DNA from: Diatrype stigma
Lineage: Eukaryota > Ascomycota > Sordariomycetes > Xylariales > Diatrypaceae
Reading direction: 5' to 3'
Assembly (NCBI GenBank): GCA_022225965.2
Contig: JAKJXP020000011.1
Span: forward strand, 124,001 to 188,000
Length of the DNA stretch: 64,000 bases
In this document: piece after piece, positions 32,845-43,910 of the stretch
Layout of the letters: each line of letters starts with the position of its first letter
Numbering within the stretch: the first letter of the stretch is position 1
Translations under genes and position numbers: made by a program
The notes under the pieces: generated by a model
The model's input: only the letters and a program-made list of their open reading frames with translations
Told to the model about the DNA's origin: nothing
The model's database searches: none

Positions 32845-33945
32845 ATGACCGAGTCCGCTCAATCTCCCGAAGACGTCGCTGCGGCTCGCGCCGCCGAGCA
32901 GGCCCGTCTACGCAAGGAACGTCGTGAGGCTAAGATCAGGACTGGCGCAGCGTCGCGGCTGAACAAGATCACCGGCTTGGGAGGTGGCATACAACGAGGT
33001 TAGTCGCCGTCGGTACACATTTCCATCACGTTTCTGATACTTAACTCACATGCATGTACAGACCCACCACCACCGCAACCCACCGCGACTCCGCCGGCAG
33101 CAGCGGCGGCGCAAAACCATGACGATCCCGAGGAAGTCGACATCTCGAACCACTACTACGAGCCTCGTGGCACAGCGCGCCAATCCGCCGGCGCCGTCGA
33201 CCCCTCCAACCTCTCCGAAGGCCAGCTCCGGCAGATGATGCTCGGCTTCGACAGCCCCTTAGGTGGTGCTGGCGCCGGCCAGCGTCCACAACAAGGACCG
33301 CAACCGCCAATCCCCGGAATGGAGGGCATGGAGGATGACCCCATGATGAAGATGCTTTCCCAGATGATGGCCGGGGGCGGTATGCCGGGCGGTCCCGGAG
33401 GCCCCGGTGGCCCCGGTGGGGCGAACCCGTTTGCCGGCACGGGTTTGGAGAGCCTCTTCGGGGGTGCCGCCGGAGCTGGGGCCGGGGGACCAGCAGGCCT
33501 GGCGGGGATGATGCCACCGATGCAGCAGGCGCAGCAAGCAGCGACGGACAGATCGGCGAACCTGTGGCGAATCCTGCACGCGATCTTCGCAGTGGGGCTG
33601 GGCCTGTATGTGGCGCTGACGACGACATTCCGGGGCACGCAGCTGGAGCGGGATGAGGGGGTGGACGAGTATGGAACGGAGATCGAGGGCATCGAGCGCA
33701 CGCGCGCCTACTTCTTCTACCTTTTCACGTCGGTAGAGGCTGTCCTGCTGACGACGCGCTATTTCCTCGACCAGAGCCGGTCCCCGCCCACCGGCATCCT
33801 GTGGTCCGTCAGCGGCTTCCTGCCCCATCCCTTCCAGGCCTACCTCAAGCACGGCCTGCGCTACTTCCAGATCTTCAGCACCGTGCGCAGCGACGCCTTG
33901 GTCTGCGTCTTCGTGCTGGGCGTCTGCTGTTGGCTGCGGTCGTGA
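32845..33945 (+). CDS. GET2: GET complex subunit Get2 (CAML-like receptor for tail-anchored proteins), 345 aa, 2 exons
   Basis: Exons 32845-32998 and 33062-33945 (GTTAGT donor, TGTACAG acceptor, 63-nt intron) join to 1,038 nt. I start at the ATG at 32845 (MTESAQSPEDV). The in-frame upstream ATG at 32593 would add 84 low-complexity residues in front of the conserved N-terminus. Residues 17-45 (RLRKERREAKIRTGAASRLNKITG) are the basic RRER-type motif that grips the ATPase Get3. The middle is disordered, with a Met/Gly/Pro-rich tract (about 125-180). Three hydrophobic segments follow: RILHAIFAVGLGLYVALTTT, YFFYLFTSVEAVLLTTRYFL and DALVCVFVLGVCCWL. They are the ER membrane anchor that pairs with Get1. 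The length and three C-terminal helices fit fungal Get2. It shares a divergent promoter with the GEP3-like gene. Confidence 0.92.
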
Positions 33946-34288
33946 AAAGATGTTCCCCCTTTCCTATTTTTTGGCGCAGTGCCGTGGTAATGAGTATCAT
34001 GATGATGCATGTTCTGTCTGTATATCCTTCCGATAGGTCATTAGGATAGGTCGGGGGGCTGAGATGGGATTATGAAATAATTATGACGAGAGTTGTTACT
34101 AGCATACGTCTTTGCATACTTACTTGTGTAGGTAACTTTAATACAACAATCCCTAGTTCATCATCCATTTGTGTCTGTCGGTCTGCTCTGGAATTATAGG
34201 AGTGCTAGCTAGCATTTATCTCATCACATGAGCATATTCTGTCTGGCAGGATGAAAATAAAGCAAAATCACAAAAAGGGAAAAGAATA
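33946..34288. other. 3' region of GET2, no gene seen
   Basis: A GTCGGGGGGCTG segment and AT-rich DNA lie between GET2 and the tRNA-like element; T-runs at its right end (34272-34283 on the opposite strand) can act as Pol III terminators for that element. Confidence 0.5.
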
Positions 34289-34441
34289 TAGTCGGCCCAG
34301 GAATCGAACCTGGTTCTTCCAGCCCGAACTACCTCGCCCAAGGGAGGCTCCGGATAGGGGAATATATACCACTATCCTGAAACTCAGGTCATCCGTGTAT
34401 TGGCGAAGAGCTGGCGTGCGTACCAACGACACCTGCCGACC
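34289..34441 (-). tRNA. Intron-containing tRNA-like gene (isotype unassigned; possibly a tRNA pseudogene)
   Basis: On the minus strand a cloverleaf can be drawn. The acceptor stem GGTCGGC (34441-34435) pairs with GCCGACT (34296-34290), seven pairs including one G-U. There is a D-arm-like GTGTCGTTGGTACGC. The anticodon stem CCAGC (34414-34410) pairs with GCTGG (34323-34319), and a perfect T arm (CCAGG-TTCGATT-CCTGG) carries a consensus B box. Roughly 80 nt inside the anticodon loop would be an intron. T4 and T5 runs just beyond the 3' end fit Pol III termination. Against a working tRNA: position 8 is A and position 33 reads C in this fold, both normally U, and the A box deviates. With this fold the anticodon would read UUC, but the shift is uncertain, so no isotype is assigned. 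Confidence 0.5.
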
Positions 34442-35936
34442 GCATTTGTTTGTTGACGGTTTTGCGTCTTATTATTCCTTAAGTAGTCTCTTCTGGGAAA
34501 CGGGTAATTAGCACCTACCTGCGTAGCCGTATTAGTCGAACTTGCTAGGTGAATAGGTAATCAAACATTGTACTAGTAGAGCTTTGAGTATATTATTCAA
34601 GACGAGCGCCCATACTTTGAGCGTGACGTACACAAGTAGGATACCTTCGCCACACACACGGATCTGGTATATGTCAGACCGCATATATCAATAGTCGATC
34701 CAGAGTTCATATTCTGTAGATAGGATCCAGTATAACACCAAGGTTAAAAGGAGAAGTGATTAATGCCGATGTATGCGTAATGACGAAGATAATAATAGCA
34801 TGGTTCTGCAACACTCGTCGATATGGCATTCGAAATGGATTGACCATCCAAAATCTAAGGTTACTGCTTTAACAACCGTAATATGTAAGAACACCTCACG
34901 GCGATCCAGTATATATAGTCTCAACATACATGCCAGGGCACGGTAGTCGTTGGCGTGGAACGTCATGGAGATGAGGATATGGTAGGACTTGTATTGAACA
35001 GGCCTGTCTATCGGGCGATACCATGTGTCATTTTAGGCCCTGCTATAAGATATGATATTCTTGGCAGGCATTGCTTCCGGGATAGGGATGGGCACAAACT
35101 CCCCCTTATGGGCCCCCCCCTTTTCCTTTGCGGCTTTCCGCCCGTATGTGCTGAGTATTTGCCTGTTTACCTTTCAAGTGGAATTTCCAGGAGGGACCCG
35201 AGGATTTAATTCCAGCGTCTTCCTAAAAGCGTCATCTCGTTCATGATTTGGTGTTACTTGAAATTCTATGAAGTTACGTGATGACCGGATAGTCGACCGA
35301 TGTGTGGGTCCGGTTTGAACCCGGAGCGGGATGGGAATTACCGGTTCGCTCCGGGACTCATTCCGACCATCAAGGGGTCACCACCTTTCCACCTACGTAT
35401 TCTTTTCCAGGCGGCAAGGCAAATCGTAGTGTTCGCATGAGGAAGAGACCGGAGAGCGTAATAGCGGCTTGCGCTGAAGGGTAAGCATTGTAGATATTAA
35501 CTTGAGAGTTTCTTGTACATGTTACAATAACTACACCCAGATGATTTGGATTAAAGCTCGCCAACTATATAGCCGTTCTCAGCATTCATCCATAAGCACC
35601 TTATCCTAAAGTCCCACAGTAAACCGATATCAGTGATGCCGCTAGGTCAGTTCTTTTGCTGCAAGAAGATTCCCCGGCTCCAGAAAATGCCGCCACCGCC
35701 GCCGCCGATCCCTCAAGACCACACAAGATGATGATACAACGCAACACGCAACCAGCGTACAACGTATAAAGTACATGCCAGAAACTAGCAAAAGAAGGAG
35801 GAAGGCTTCTTCGAGCCTTCCTCATATTACATATTACATATTACAGATCCCATGATATACAACGGCATGTCATGCCACCCTCCGATTTTTCAACCTTCCA
35901 ACCAGTGCAATACATCAGGTCAGGTCAGGTCCGGCA
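34442..35936. other. Intergenic region, no gene; contains a GC-rich hairpin
   Basis: About 1.5 kb upstream of the tRNA-like element and downstream of the TMEM135-like gene. Short frames only. A perfect 9-bp inverted repeat lies at 35320-35355, and a TATTACA tandem repeat at about 35824-35846. Confidence 0.55.
35320..35355. repeat. Perfect 9-bp inverted repeat with 18-nt loop
   Basis: CCCGGAGCG (35320-35328) and CGCTCCGGG (35347-35355) can form a stable GC-rich stem. It lies in otherwise featureless DNA. Confidence 0.6.
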
Positions 35937-37845
35937 TCAAGACAAGACCAACTCCAAAATCTTGCCCAGCACGCCGCGCACCCTCCGCGGGTTCTCGCGC
36001 GCGCACGTGAGCACGGCAGCGGCGCTCAGCGCGAAGGCCATGGTCTCGCGCCCTTGGAGGCGGCGGGGATAGCGGCGCGGCAGGCGGGTAGCGAGGGCGC
36101 GCGGCGCCACGAAGAGCGCCATGTTGGCGGCGCGGCCGGGCTTCTCCAGCAGGATGCTCCAGCCGCAGAGGAGGCAGCCGGCGCCGACGCATATGCCTGA
36201 GTCGATGTGCTGTCTTGTCTGTACCTCCTCATCGTGGTCGTCGTCGCGCGAGCCCAAACCGAGGACGCGCGGACCGACCCGCGTTCGCGCCAGGCAGACA
36301 CCGTAGTAGAAGAGCGCGACGAAGGCGCCGAGGAAGGCGGACGACCGGGCGGCGTTGCGGAGCGCGACGGCGACGGCGCGCAGATCGCGCCGCTTGGTCA
36401 GGATCAGCAGGTTAAGCGGCAGGTAGGTGGCCATGGCCCACTGGAAGGTGCGGGCGAAGCGTGAGAGCGCGTGGTACTCGCACGAGGGCCCGCAGCCCAT
36501 GTGCACCATCTCACAGGGGAAGGGGATGGCCTTGGCCGGGTCGCCCCAGTCGAGCGGCCACCGGTAGTCGGCGCACATGGACTGTAGGAGCTTGTCCTTG
36601 CTGCCGCTGCCGCTGCCGCTGCCGCTGTGCCCATATCGGAGCTCGCCGCGGCGGCACCGCTGGAGAGCCTCGATGAGGCGCGGGTCGACGGCCGCTGCGC
36701 TGCTGATCCACTTGTGGTACGCGCGGGGGAGCTGCGATGGATGGTAAAACCACGCCCACATGATCAGAGCACTGGATGCGGCGAATATCGCGGGGTCCGT
36801 CAGCCTGCCTATAACCGATTCGAGCTTCAACCGGGAACAGTGTCAGTGGACCGTGTGTTTATGTCTGTTTGACGGGAGTGGATTATGATCCATGGGTAGT
36901 TACTAGATACATACCCGAGTCCATTTGTTAGCAGCGATCCGGCGTTTCCGTCTCTGTGCCCACAGCTCTCCAACGACGACGTCGACAGCCCTGCATGCCG
37001 TGAAGAGGGTCAAGTCCAGAGTTCGACCAGCATATCGAGTAACTACTTTCTCCTTGGGACCAGACTGCGATTCTGGCTCTATGGTGGTTGTCTCGGAATA
37101 GCTGTCGTAATCTTTTGACTGCAACAGCCGAAGACTAAACCAAGCAGCGATGAAGCTGGCAAGCCCCCGTGAGATCCTAGAGAAAAGCCAGTAATTGTTA
37201 GAGAAGGGGGAAATATGGGGCTATAATTCTGTCTCTAGATAATTACTCTGCGTGTAAAAATGACGTAGATCATGTGCTTAGAGACTTACCGTTTCAGAGC
37301 TACATCAGATAGCCGGCCGAGCAGTCGAGGCAAAGCTTTGAGTAGCACATACTAGGTGCCAGACAAGTCAGTTGATCGGTCCTGTTTGTTCTAGCTATTC
37401 ACATGACATGGTTGGATCTCTGAGGCGAGAACCGCTTGCTTCCAACAATACCAGCTCCGCCACGGCAACGGAGGCGCAGCACGAAGGGATAAGTACACGT
37501 CATCCTCACCTCCAGCAGGGTAGTGCCGCCCATGAGGGCGGCGCAAAAGGCCGGGAATCTCCGGAGATCAAAGCCGCATTGCAAGATCCGCCGCAGCGAT
37601 TGGAGGAAGGGTTTGTGTGGTGCAGCAACAGACACGTTCACATTCGGCTTCGGGTCTCCCCTTTTCTTTCGCCTTGTCGCGACTTGCAGGTGCTGCAAGA
37701 CCAGCGTGACGACCCGCGGGCCGACGGAGGAAGCGTACCCCAAGACGTAGGCCCTGAAGAGGGGCCTCAGGATCGGAGGTACGGGCTCATCCCATCTCGG
37801 TTTCGGCTGGCTATTGTGGGCCCGGCGCAGAGTTGAAGAAGTCAT
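35937..37845 (-). CDS. TMEM135-like membrane protein, 515 aa, 4 exons
   Basis: Exons are 37845-37510, 37351-37290, 37176-36915 and 36824-35937, summing to 1,548 nt. Donors are GTGAGG, GTAAGT and GTATGT; acceptors are ACCTAG, CTCTAG and TTGAAG, with CTGAC/CTAAC branch sites. The 62-nt second exon (YVLLKALPRLLGRLSDVALKR) is too short to stand out alone, but it bridges MGGTTLLE and ISRGLASFIAAWFSLRLL in frame. Exon 1 has LRPLFRAYVLGYASSVGPRVVTLVLQH and the LDPRRFP-like motif DLRRFPAFCAALMGGTTLL. Exon 4 has FAASSALIMWAWFYHPSQLPRAYHKWI and a Cys-rich stretch (PCEMVHMGCGPSCEYHALSRF), as in TMEM135 and fungal relatives, followed by hydrophobic segments. TMEM135 is linked to peroxisomes, mitochondria and lipid droplets. 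A transport role in this fungus is inference. Exon 4 is very GC-rich compared with its flanks. Confidence 0.88.
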
Positions 37846-37870
37846 GGGGGGTCGGGGGTCGGGGGTCGGG
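37846..37870 (+). promoter_or_regulatory. G-quadruplex-forming motif abutting the TMEM135-like start codon
   Basis: Four G-runs (6, 5, 5 and 3 G) separated by TC dinucleotides lie on the plus strand, immediately upstream of the minus-strand ATG at 37845. The G-rich strand is the template strand of the gene, and the mRNA leader would be C-rich. A role in transcription or initiation is a hypothesis from placement. Confidence 0.55.
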
Positions 37871-40800
37871 TTACAACCGAGACGGGGTCCTCCTGTTTAG
37901 GGGCAAGGACAGTCTGGCCTATGGCGGCGATGGCGTCCTGGCCGCGTCAACTCTATTCTTTACTAACAAGTTCTTTTATGTTTCCAGGCTATTTTCTATT
38001 CGATCCAACCAAAGGGCCTAGCGATAATGAAGGGAGGTGTGAATGATGTGCCCCATCTGTAAAATGTTTCGTGGGTATTATCATGAAGGCGAATTATTTC
38101 TCTAGGAGAAGATTGGTGGTGGTGATAGTGATGGCGATGGCGATGGCGATGGCGATCTGCAATCCTAAATGGTCGGCCTAGCCCAGGAACGGCTGGAGAG
38201 AAGCCTCGGCAGAAGATCTGACCAACAACCTGTCACCCAGTCACCAGTCTGTCACCGAAAGGAGGGGAGCTGGAGAGCCGAAGATCAGATCTGTATCTGT
38301 ATCAAGTAGCACGCTTTCCCAGGATTTCAGGCATTGCAGATCAATAATCATGAACGATGGAAGCGCGCATGTCATGTGCCCCGAGGTATGTATGGTGTAT
38401 ATATGTGTGTATGTATATAACTACCTAGCCTATAGGCCTATAGGTATGTAGTATAACATGTATAACATTGGTCGTATGTGTATTTGGATCGGCACGTAGC
38501 ACAATCGCCCGCGTCCACTGCGGGCGGGGATAGGAGTTGCTTGAAACGGAACAGCTGCTCATCGTCGGCCCGCCCTCGGATTCTACATACCGATGTAGTT
38601 TAGGGCATTATAGCAGTCAATCAGAACTGACCAATTTTCTCGTAGCACTGAACGAACACATTCTTATCTGACTGTCTCACTTGTTGTATCTTATTCTTAT
38701 TCTATATTAAAGATAAAGGACCTACACACGTCGAACATATCGTACTGGACACACATATATTAAGTTCCGGATCTGCCTAAACGTTTCAGCCCGTGATTAG
38801 GATCCAGAGATGGAGTTCCCCGCCCAGTAGTTAAGCTCAGGATTACCAGGTAGCTTTGAGCCACCCGCTACGTATAGCTAATGCATACCTTGGTAGGCAC
38901 CATGTAATTAGTAGAGCACCAGGCACTCCCGTTGATAGTTCAAGAACCTACTTAGTATGTAAGGTGTTTTTCCCGCCCCTCCCACGAGCTCAACAGTCAT
39001 ACTGGCATGAACGGAATCGAAAGAAGGCGCGGTGTTATCTCACTAATGTAAGTAAGTATTGTTACGAGGGAAAACATGCGTTGAGAATAACTCAATCATT
39101 CCTTTCTGGGCAACTTGGGCTCATATACTATTCTATGAGTGAACGGAGTCCTGACGTCTGACATGTGATACCCCCAGCGTTAGGGACAGATAGTCTCTGC
39201 CTGTCACAAATGACGAAGCAAGTAGGTAGTCGGGTAGTCAGATAGTGGCTGGTCAAAGAGGCGCTGGACCTGATACTGTACAGAGGGAGAAAACGGTTAG
39301 CTTGGCGGGTTCATGGAATCTGGTTTTCGGTGACGCTTGTTGATGCATGTCTAGTAGAGCTAGGGGGGCGGATGGTGGGTGGGTGAGAGCCTTTTTAATG
39401 GAGTACTAGAACGTGTTGCTCGCTGCTGTAGATTTTGACATGTGATTGAGTCTCGAGCGAGAGTCTAGATCTGAGGGAGCGCAGCTGTCGTAATTATGGA
39501 TGTATCGTGTGAAGTAGGCACATGCCTGCCGCCACAGGGAAGCTCTCTATATTTGCTTTGCATAATTGGTAGTAGCACGAACGTATGGTAAAATAGGTAT
39601 CTAAAAAGTGTTGGATGAAGCCAAGGTATCTAGGGTCTCAAGCATCTCAAGCATCTCAAGTTTTAACTGCCCGTATTGTTATAGACTTATAGTATAAATA
39701 TGTTAATACTAGACTACATAATATCAACGAACGAGCAAAGCTATATGACACTGCGAGGGCATGACACTTACAAGGATATAAAAGCGAAAGAAAAACAACT
39801 TCTAACTGCTTCGTTCTCTTCCATTATATACCGTGGGTAGGTACTTAGTATCTATGCACTACCCAAGGCACTAGTTATACAGTACATACATAAGGTCTCT
39901 TGCCCCTCTTGTTGGTCTTGTTGGGCCGCAGCTTACCGACCGTATAGTATAGAGGCATGTATGTAGGTGTGTCGAGTCGAGTACGTGTATATGTGAGGCG
40001 TTCATTGACTCCCGTCAGCCCGTCTGCACTGGAGGGAGGGGTGAGGAGCTTCGTATCACGGCTGTATAACTACGTCGTAAGGAGCATGTAACTAATGCTT
40101 TTTTGCTAGTTACAAAAACCTACCTGACCTCGGTGGTCCTTGACACTGCAACTATCTACCTAGGTATACAATGTATGGAAAGGGGAATGAATGGTTCAGT
40201 CATGCCTACCTACCTGCCTACCTACCTAGGTCGTTGGTCAGTCAATTGCGATGAGAAGCAATGAAGAGAGAAACATTTCTTGGACAAAACATGACTTCAA
40301 AGCTACCTGCAGCTAGAAACTCCGCGGTCGTCGTCACTTTTCACTCCAGCGGGCCACCCCACCCCACAACCGCTACATACATAGACTGTAGCACAGCTAA
40401 CTTGTAGCCATTGGGCAAGTACTTTAGAATTGCTGCAGCTTTCGAAGAAGTAGGTATGTACACCTGGGCAGTTTCTACGCTACTGCCCGTCTCTGCATCG
40501 CATCACAAAAGGTAGACGGACAAGCTCTCACTGGAGGTCGCTCGCTCGCTCGCTCCTCCTCACTAGAGCGGGCTAGAGGTAGTACCTGTAGGAGGAGCTA
40601 GACGGTACTGTACGACCACCAATACCAGCCTCCATTAACCCGGCCGCTCACCAGTCAACATACCGACCTACATGTATGTATGTATGTATGTACGAAGTAC
40701 CTATCGCACTTCAGAAAGAGCTGAGAAGTCACGAGGGCTGTATCTCATGTTCAGCACTTACTGGGTTCTTAATGAGTTCACTTCGTAATAGCTCTTAACC

Positions 40801-41750
40801 ACTCAACGCTTTCCCACCTGGCATCCCTACACATAGTACATACTTAGTGAAGGAAGAATTACGGATGCTGCTATAGTGCTGGGATATATGTGATTTCCGG
40901 GATTTCTGGGCTAGTCCGAACTGTTCGACGATCCGGGCCTACTGAACCTGGGCTGCTACGGCTGCTAAGCTGCTAAGCTGCTAACTGAACTCTAGCCCAC
41001 CCTGCTAACCCTACAAAGCCTCTAACCCTACCTGTACGAAGTGGGTGTGGAACCTTCGCCGAGTCAATAGCTTCTTCCATACCCGCCCCATACCGGTCCC
41101 ATACCAGTCCATACCAGTCCATACTTACCCATATGCCATATGCCATATGCTGCCTCTACTTACTCTATACCTATCATATATCATATGCCGCATTACCGTG
41201 AAGTCAAGCCTAGCTACTACCCGGGTATACTTGGACCATTCGAGCGGGATAGCATCTTCCTCACAGGCGGTGATATTCTAGTCAGCATTTCTACACGTCT
41301 TTGAGCGAGTGCGCAGTCGCCGGCAGCAGTGCTAGTGCTCGACTGCTTGAACACCGACCGAATATTGAACATTGCTGCAACGAGCCAATATCCCGAGTTC
41401 AGTCGCCAGCCAGCCAACGCAGTTTAGTCCTTAACAAAGCTGTGTTCAGGCTGCCCTAGGCGCCACTGGGTCTCTCGTGCTACTACAGGATACCTATAGC
41501 AGCTAAAGAAGCGACATACTCAACCGGTTGATCGTGGTATCAAGATTGCAGGTGGTGTCGGGAACCTGGACTACCGGCGTGGACTGCGTTTGGCTCGGTT
41601 GCTGGAAATGTTGGTCGGCTTGTAGTACTGTGTTTGCACGCAACGCACGAAAATATACGCCTCGCGATCCACAGGCGACATTCCATCCGACCTCGATCTT
41701 TCGATATACTCGACCAAGAAGCGCCCATGCTTGTCCTACAACGTCCCAGA
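37871..41750. other. 3.9-kb gene-free region
   Basis: The longest frames are about 100 codons, isolated and without family features. The region holds GGCGAT repeats (38129-38156), ATCTCAAGC repeats (39641-39661), TATGTATG words, a TACCTAGGTA palindrome at 40157-40166 and GCTGCTAA repeats (40952-40983). It should include the upstream regions of the TMEM135-like and bHLH genes. Confidence 0.6.
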
Positions 41751-43265
41751 ATGGGTTCGTCTCAGCCGCCTGACGGCAATTTGCCCTTCGGCTGTACGTC
41801 ATCCTACCGTATTCTTCGCTAACTCTCGCTACTTTTGCCTTCCTGTTATTCGTTCCTGGGTGTCGAATGTTTCCATGGCTAACGTATTATGCTGGTAGTG
41901 CAAGTCCAAGATTCGCAAGACTTCCCCTACTTCGATGCTCCTGCTCCTGACCCCCCTCAGGGCCCCCCTGTACTCAGTAGCGATGATTCGGGGCGGTTAG
42001 ATGACTTCTTCCAATGTTTCGACTCCAACAATTATAACTTCGCCTTTGGGGAAGGCCTGAATTTCTCCGATGCCTGGTTGAACGACCTTCCGCCGGCTTT
42101 CATGGGGTCGGCAACGTCTTTCGGCCAACAGCAATCTCAACTCGATGGTCTGGGCCCCTCACATCCGGGGATGCCAACTGCCCCCTTGCCCGATGCGTTC
42201 AGCTACAACCAACCGATGATGCCCCCTTCACAACATAATCCGGCTCAGCAACACCATCGCCATCCTCCGCAAACACACTTGGACACGGCCGCCCAGGCTG
42301 ATGTGGCCGCTGTTCTAACGGCACTGCAGAGTGGCCACCATAATACCCACCTACCTCGGAATGGCAATGCGACCAACGGAAACAACTTTCTATCACATCC
42401 TCTACATACTGGCATGGAAAGCATGAGAACAATCCCTCGATACCCGGTTAAGGCTCAGCGAAGGAGGAGTCCCGTTCGGCCGGATCCGCCAGTAGTCGAG
42501 TCTGATAGTACCCACTTCAGAAAACTGATGTTCGGAGACACGGGATCCAGTGGGTCAAATGCGCAGCAGCGAATAAGCGAGACTGGGGACCTTCAATGGG
42601 GCTCTGACCCGAGCTTCGCCAGACCACAGGGCTTTGTCCCCCCTTCTCGGAAAGATACACACGAAGCTTTGGAACAGAAGCGCATTAACTACTTACAATG
42701 CTTAGAACTCAGTAAAAGTGCTGCCACTACCCGAGCGTCTAGTCCTGTGGCCGTAGGAAATGGAGAGAATATTCCCGCAGATACGCAACGCGGGAGGGCG
42801 AATGATCGTAATATAAAGGAGGAATACGCACCCCTGCCTTCGCCCATAAAACGCCGCAAGAGCAGACCGAAGGAAGAACCGGAAGAGGAAGAAGAAGATC
42901 GGTTGTCGCCAATACCTCCGAAGCCCCCGGCGAAGAAACGGAAGTCGAAAGCGGACGTGAACGGGTCATCTGAGGGGTCTACGACAACGACGGCTAAAGA
43001 TGCGGCTGGGAAGCGGCGGAAATCTGCCGCAAATGCGGCGAAGGCGGCGAGAGAGAATCTGTCCGAATCCCAGAAGCGGGAGAACCACATCAAGAGCGAG
43101 CAGAAGAGGAGAGGGGCGATCAAGGAAGGCTACCAAGACCTCGGTCAGATCGTCCCAAACCTCAGTTCTAGCGGCTACAGCAAGAGCATGATGTTGACTA
43201 TGTCGGCCGATTGGTTAGAGGAGTTAATCAAGGGCAACGACGAACTAGCGAGGCGATTGTCTTGA
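41751..43265 (+). CDS. bHLH transcription factor, 469 aa, 2 exons
   Basis: Exon 1 is a tiny 43-nt piece (41751-41793, MGSSQPPDGNLPFG) ending at a GTACGT donor. Exon 2 is 41899-43265 with GCTAAC branch and GGTAG acceptor; the join gives 1,410 nt. The body (residues 1-380) is Gln/Pro/His/Asn-rich and disordered, with several basic patches (KRRKSRP, KKRKSK, GKRRKS) suitable as nuclear localisation signals and a Glu run between them. The C-terminal 75 residues are the bHLH: basic region ENHIKSEQKRRGAIKEGY with H, E and R at the E-box-contacting spacing, helix 1, loop NLSSSGYSKS, and helix 2 MMLTMSADWLEELIKGNDEL. No leucine zipper follows. It resembles fungal Ino4/Mlx-type class B bHLH proteins that bind CACGTG-like sites; target genes cannot be inferred. 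Confidence 0.88.
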
Positions 43266-43910
43266 TAACACGTCACTCGTCATTGCGTTTCGAACGAACG
43301 AACGAACCAATGCTTGCTCTACCAGCCCCAGCGACGAAATAGGGATACGCTCTCTGATGGTTTGGAGCCTGCAAAGTCTATGGATATTTGAGAGGTCAAG
43401 GTGGTAGAAGTGGTAGAAGTGGTGGATGTGTGTTGAGTGTGTGGAAAAAAGGGGTTACTGTTGAGTTGTGAGGAAAACTACGGCACAGCTGCTACGTTGA
43501 TACCTCCAAGGGGGTGCTATATAAGTAGCTATGGGATATGGATCGGTCACGGCCGGCGTGGATAAAGGGTCTATGAGAGGGGTGGCGTATATAGGTTTAG
43601 GAAGACACTCGTCCATACGTAAAGTAACGTAGGTGTGCAGAAACAAATACCCCCCATTGCTTTGCATGGGTTTTTTATGCAGTCGTCGTAAGCTATCTAT
43701 CATGCGTTCGTTGGGCTGCGCCGTCTCATCTGAAAATGGCTCTTATTCCGAAACATCAATTGCAGTTATTTCATAACATGGGTATCTATCTATCCATCGA
43801 CTGATCTAGTTCAGTCGTAGCTTTCTTCAATAAAAGGGGTATACAATTAACACAACTACCTACCTACTTATGAAGGTAAGTAGTAGGTAGGCAGTCAACT
43901 CTTTTTTGCG
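43266..43910. other. Convergent 3' intergenic region
   Basis: About 645 bp between the ends of the bHLH gene and the polymerase gene. It includes GTGGTAGAA repeats near 43402-43421 and TACCTACC/GTAGGTAG words near 43857-43892 that could pair as a hairpin. No gene. Confidence 0.55.
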
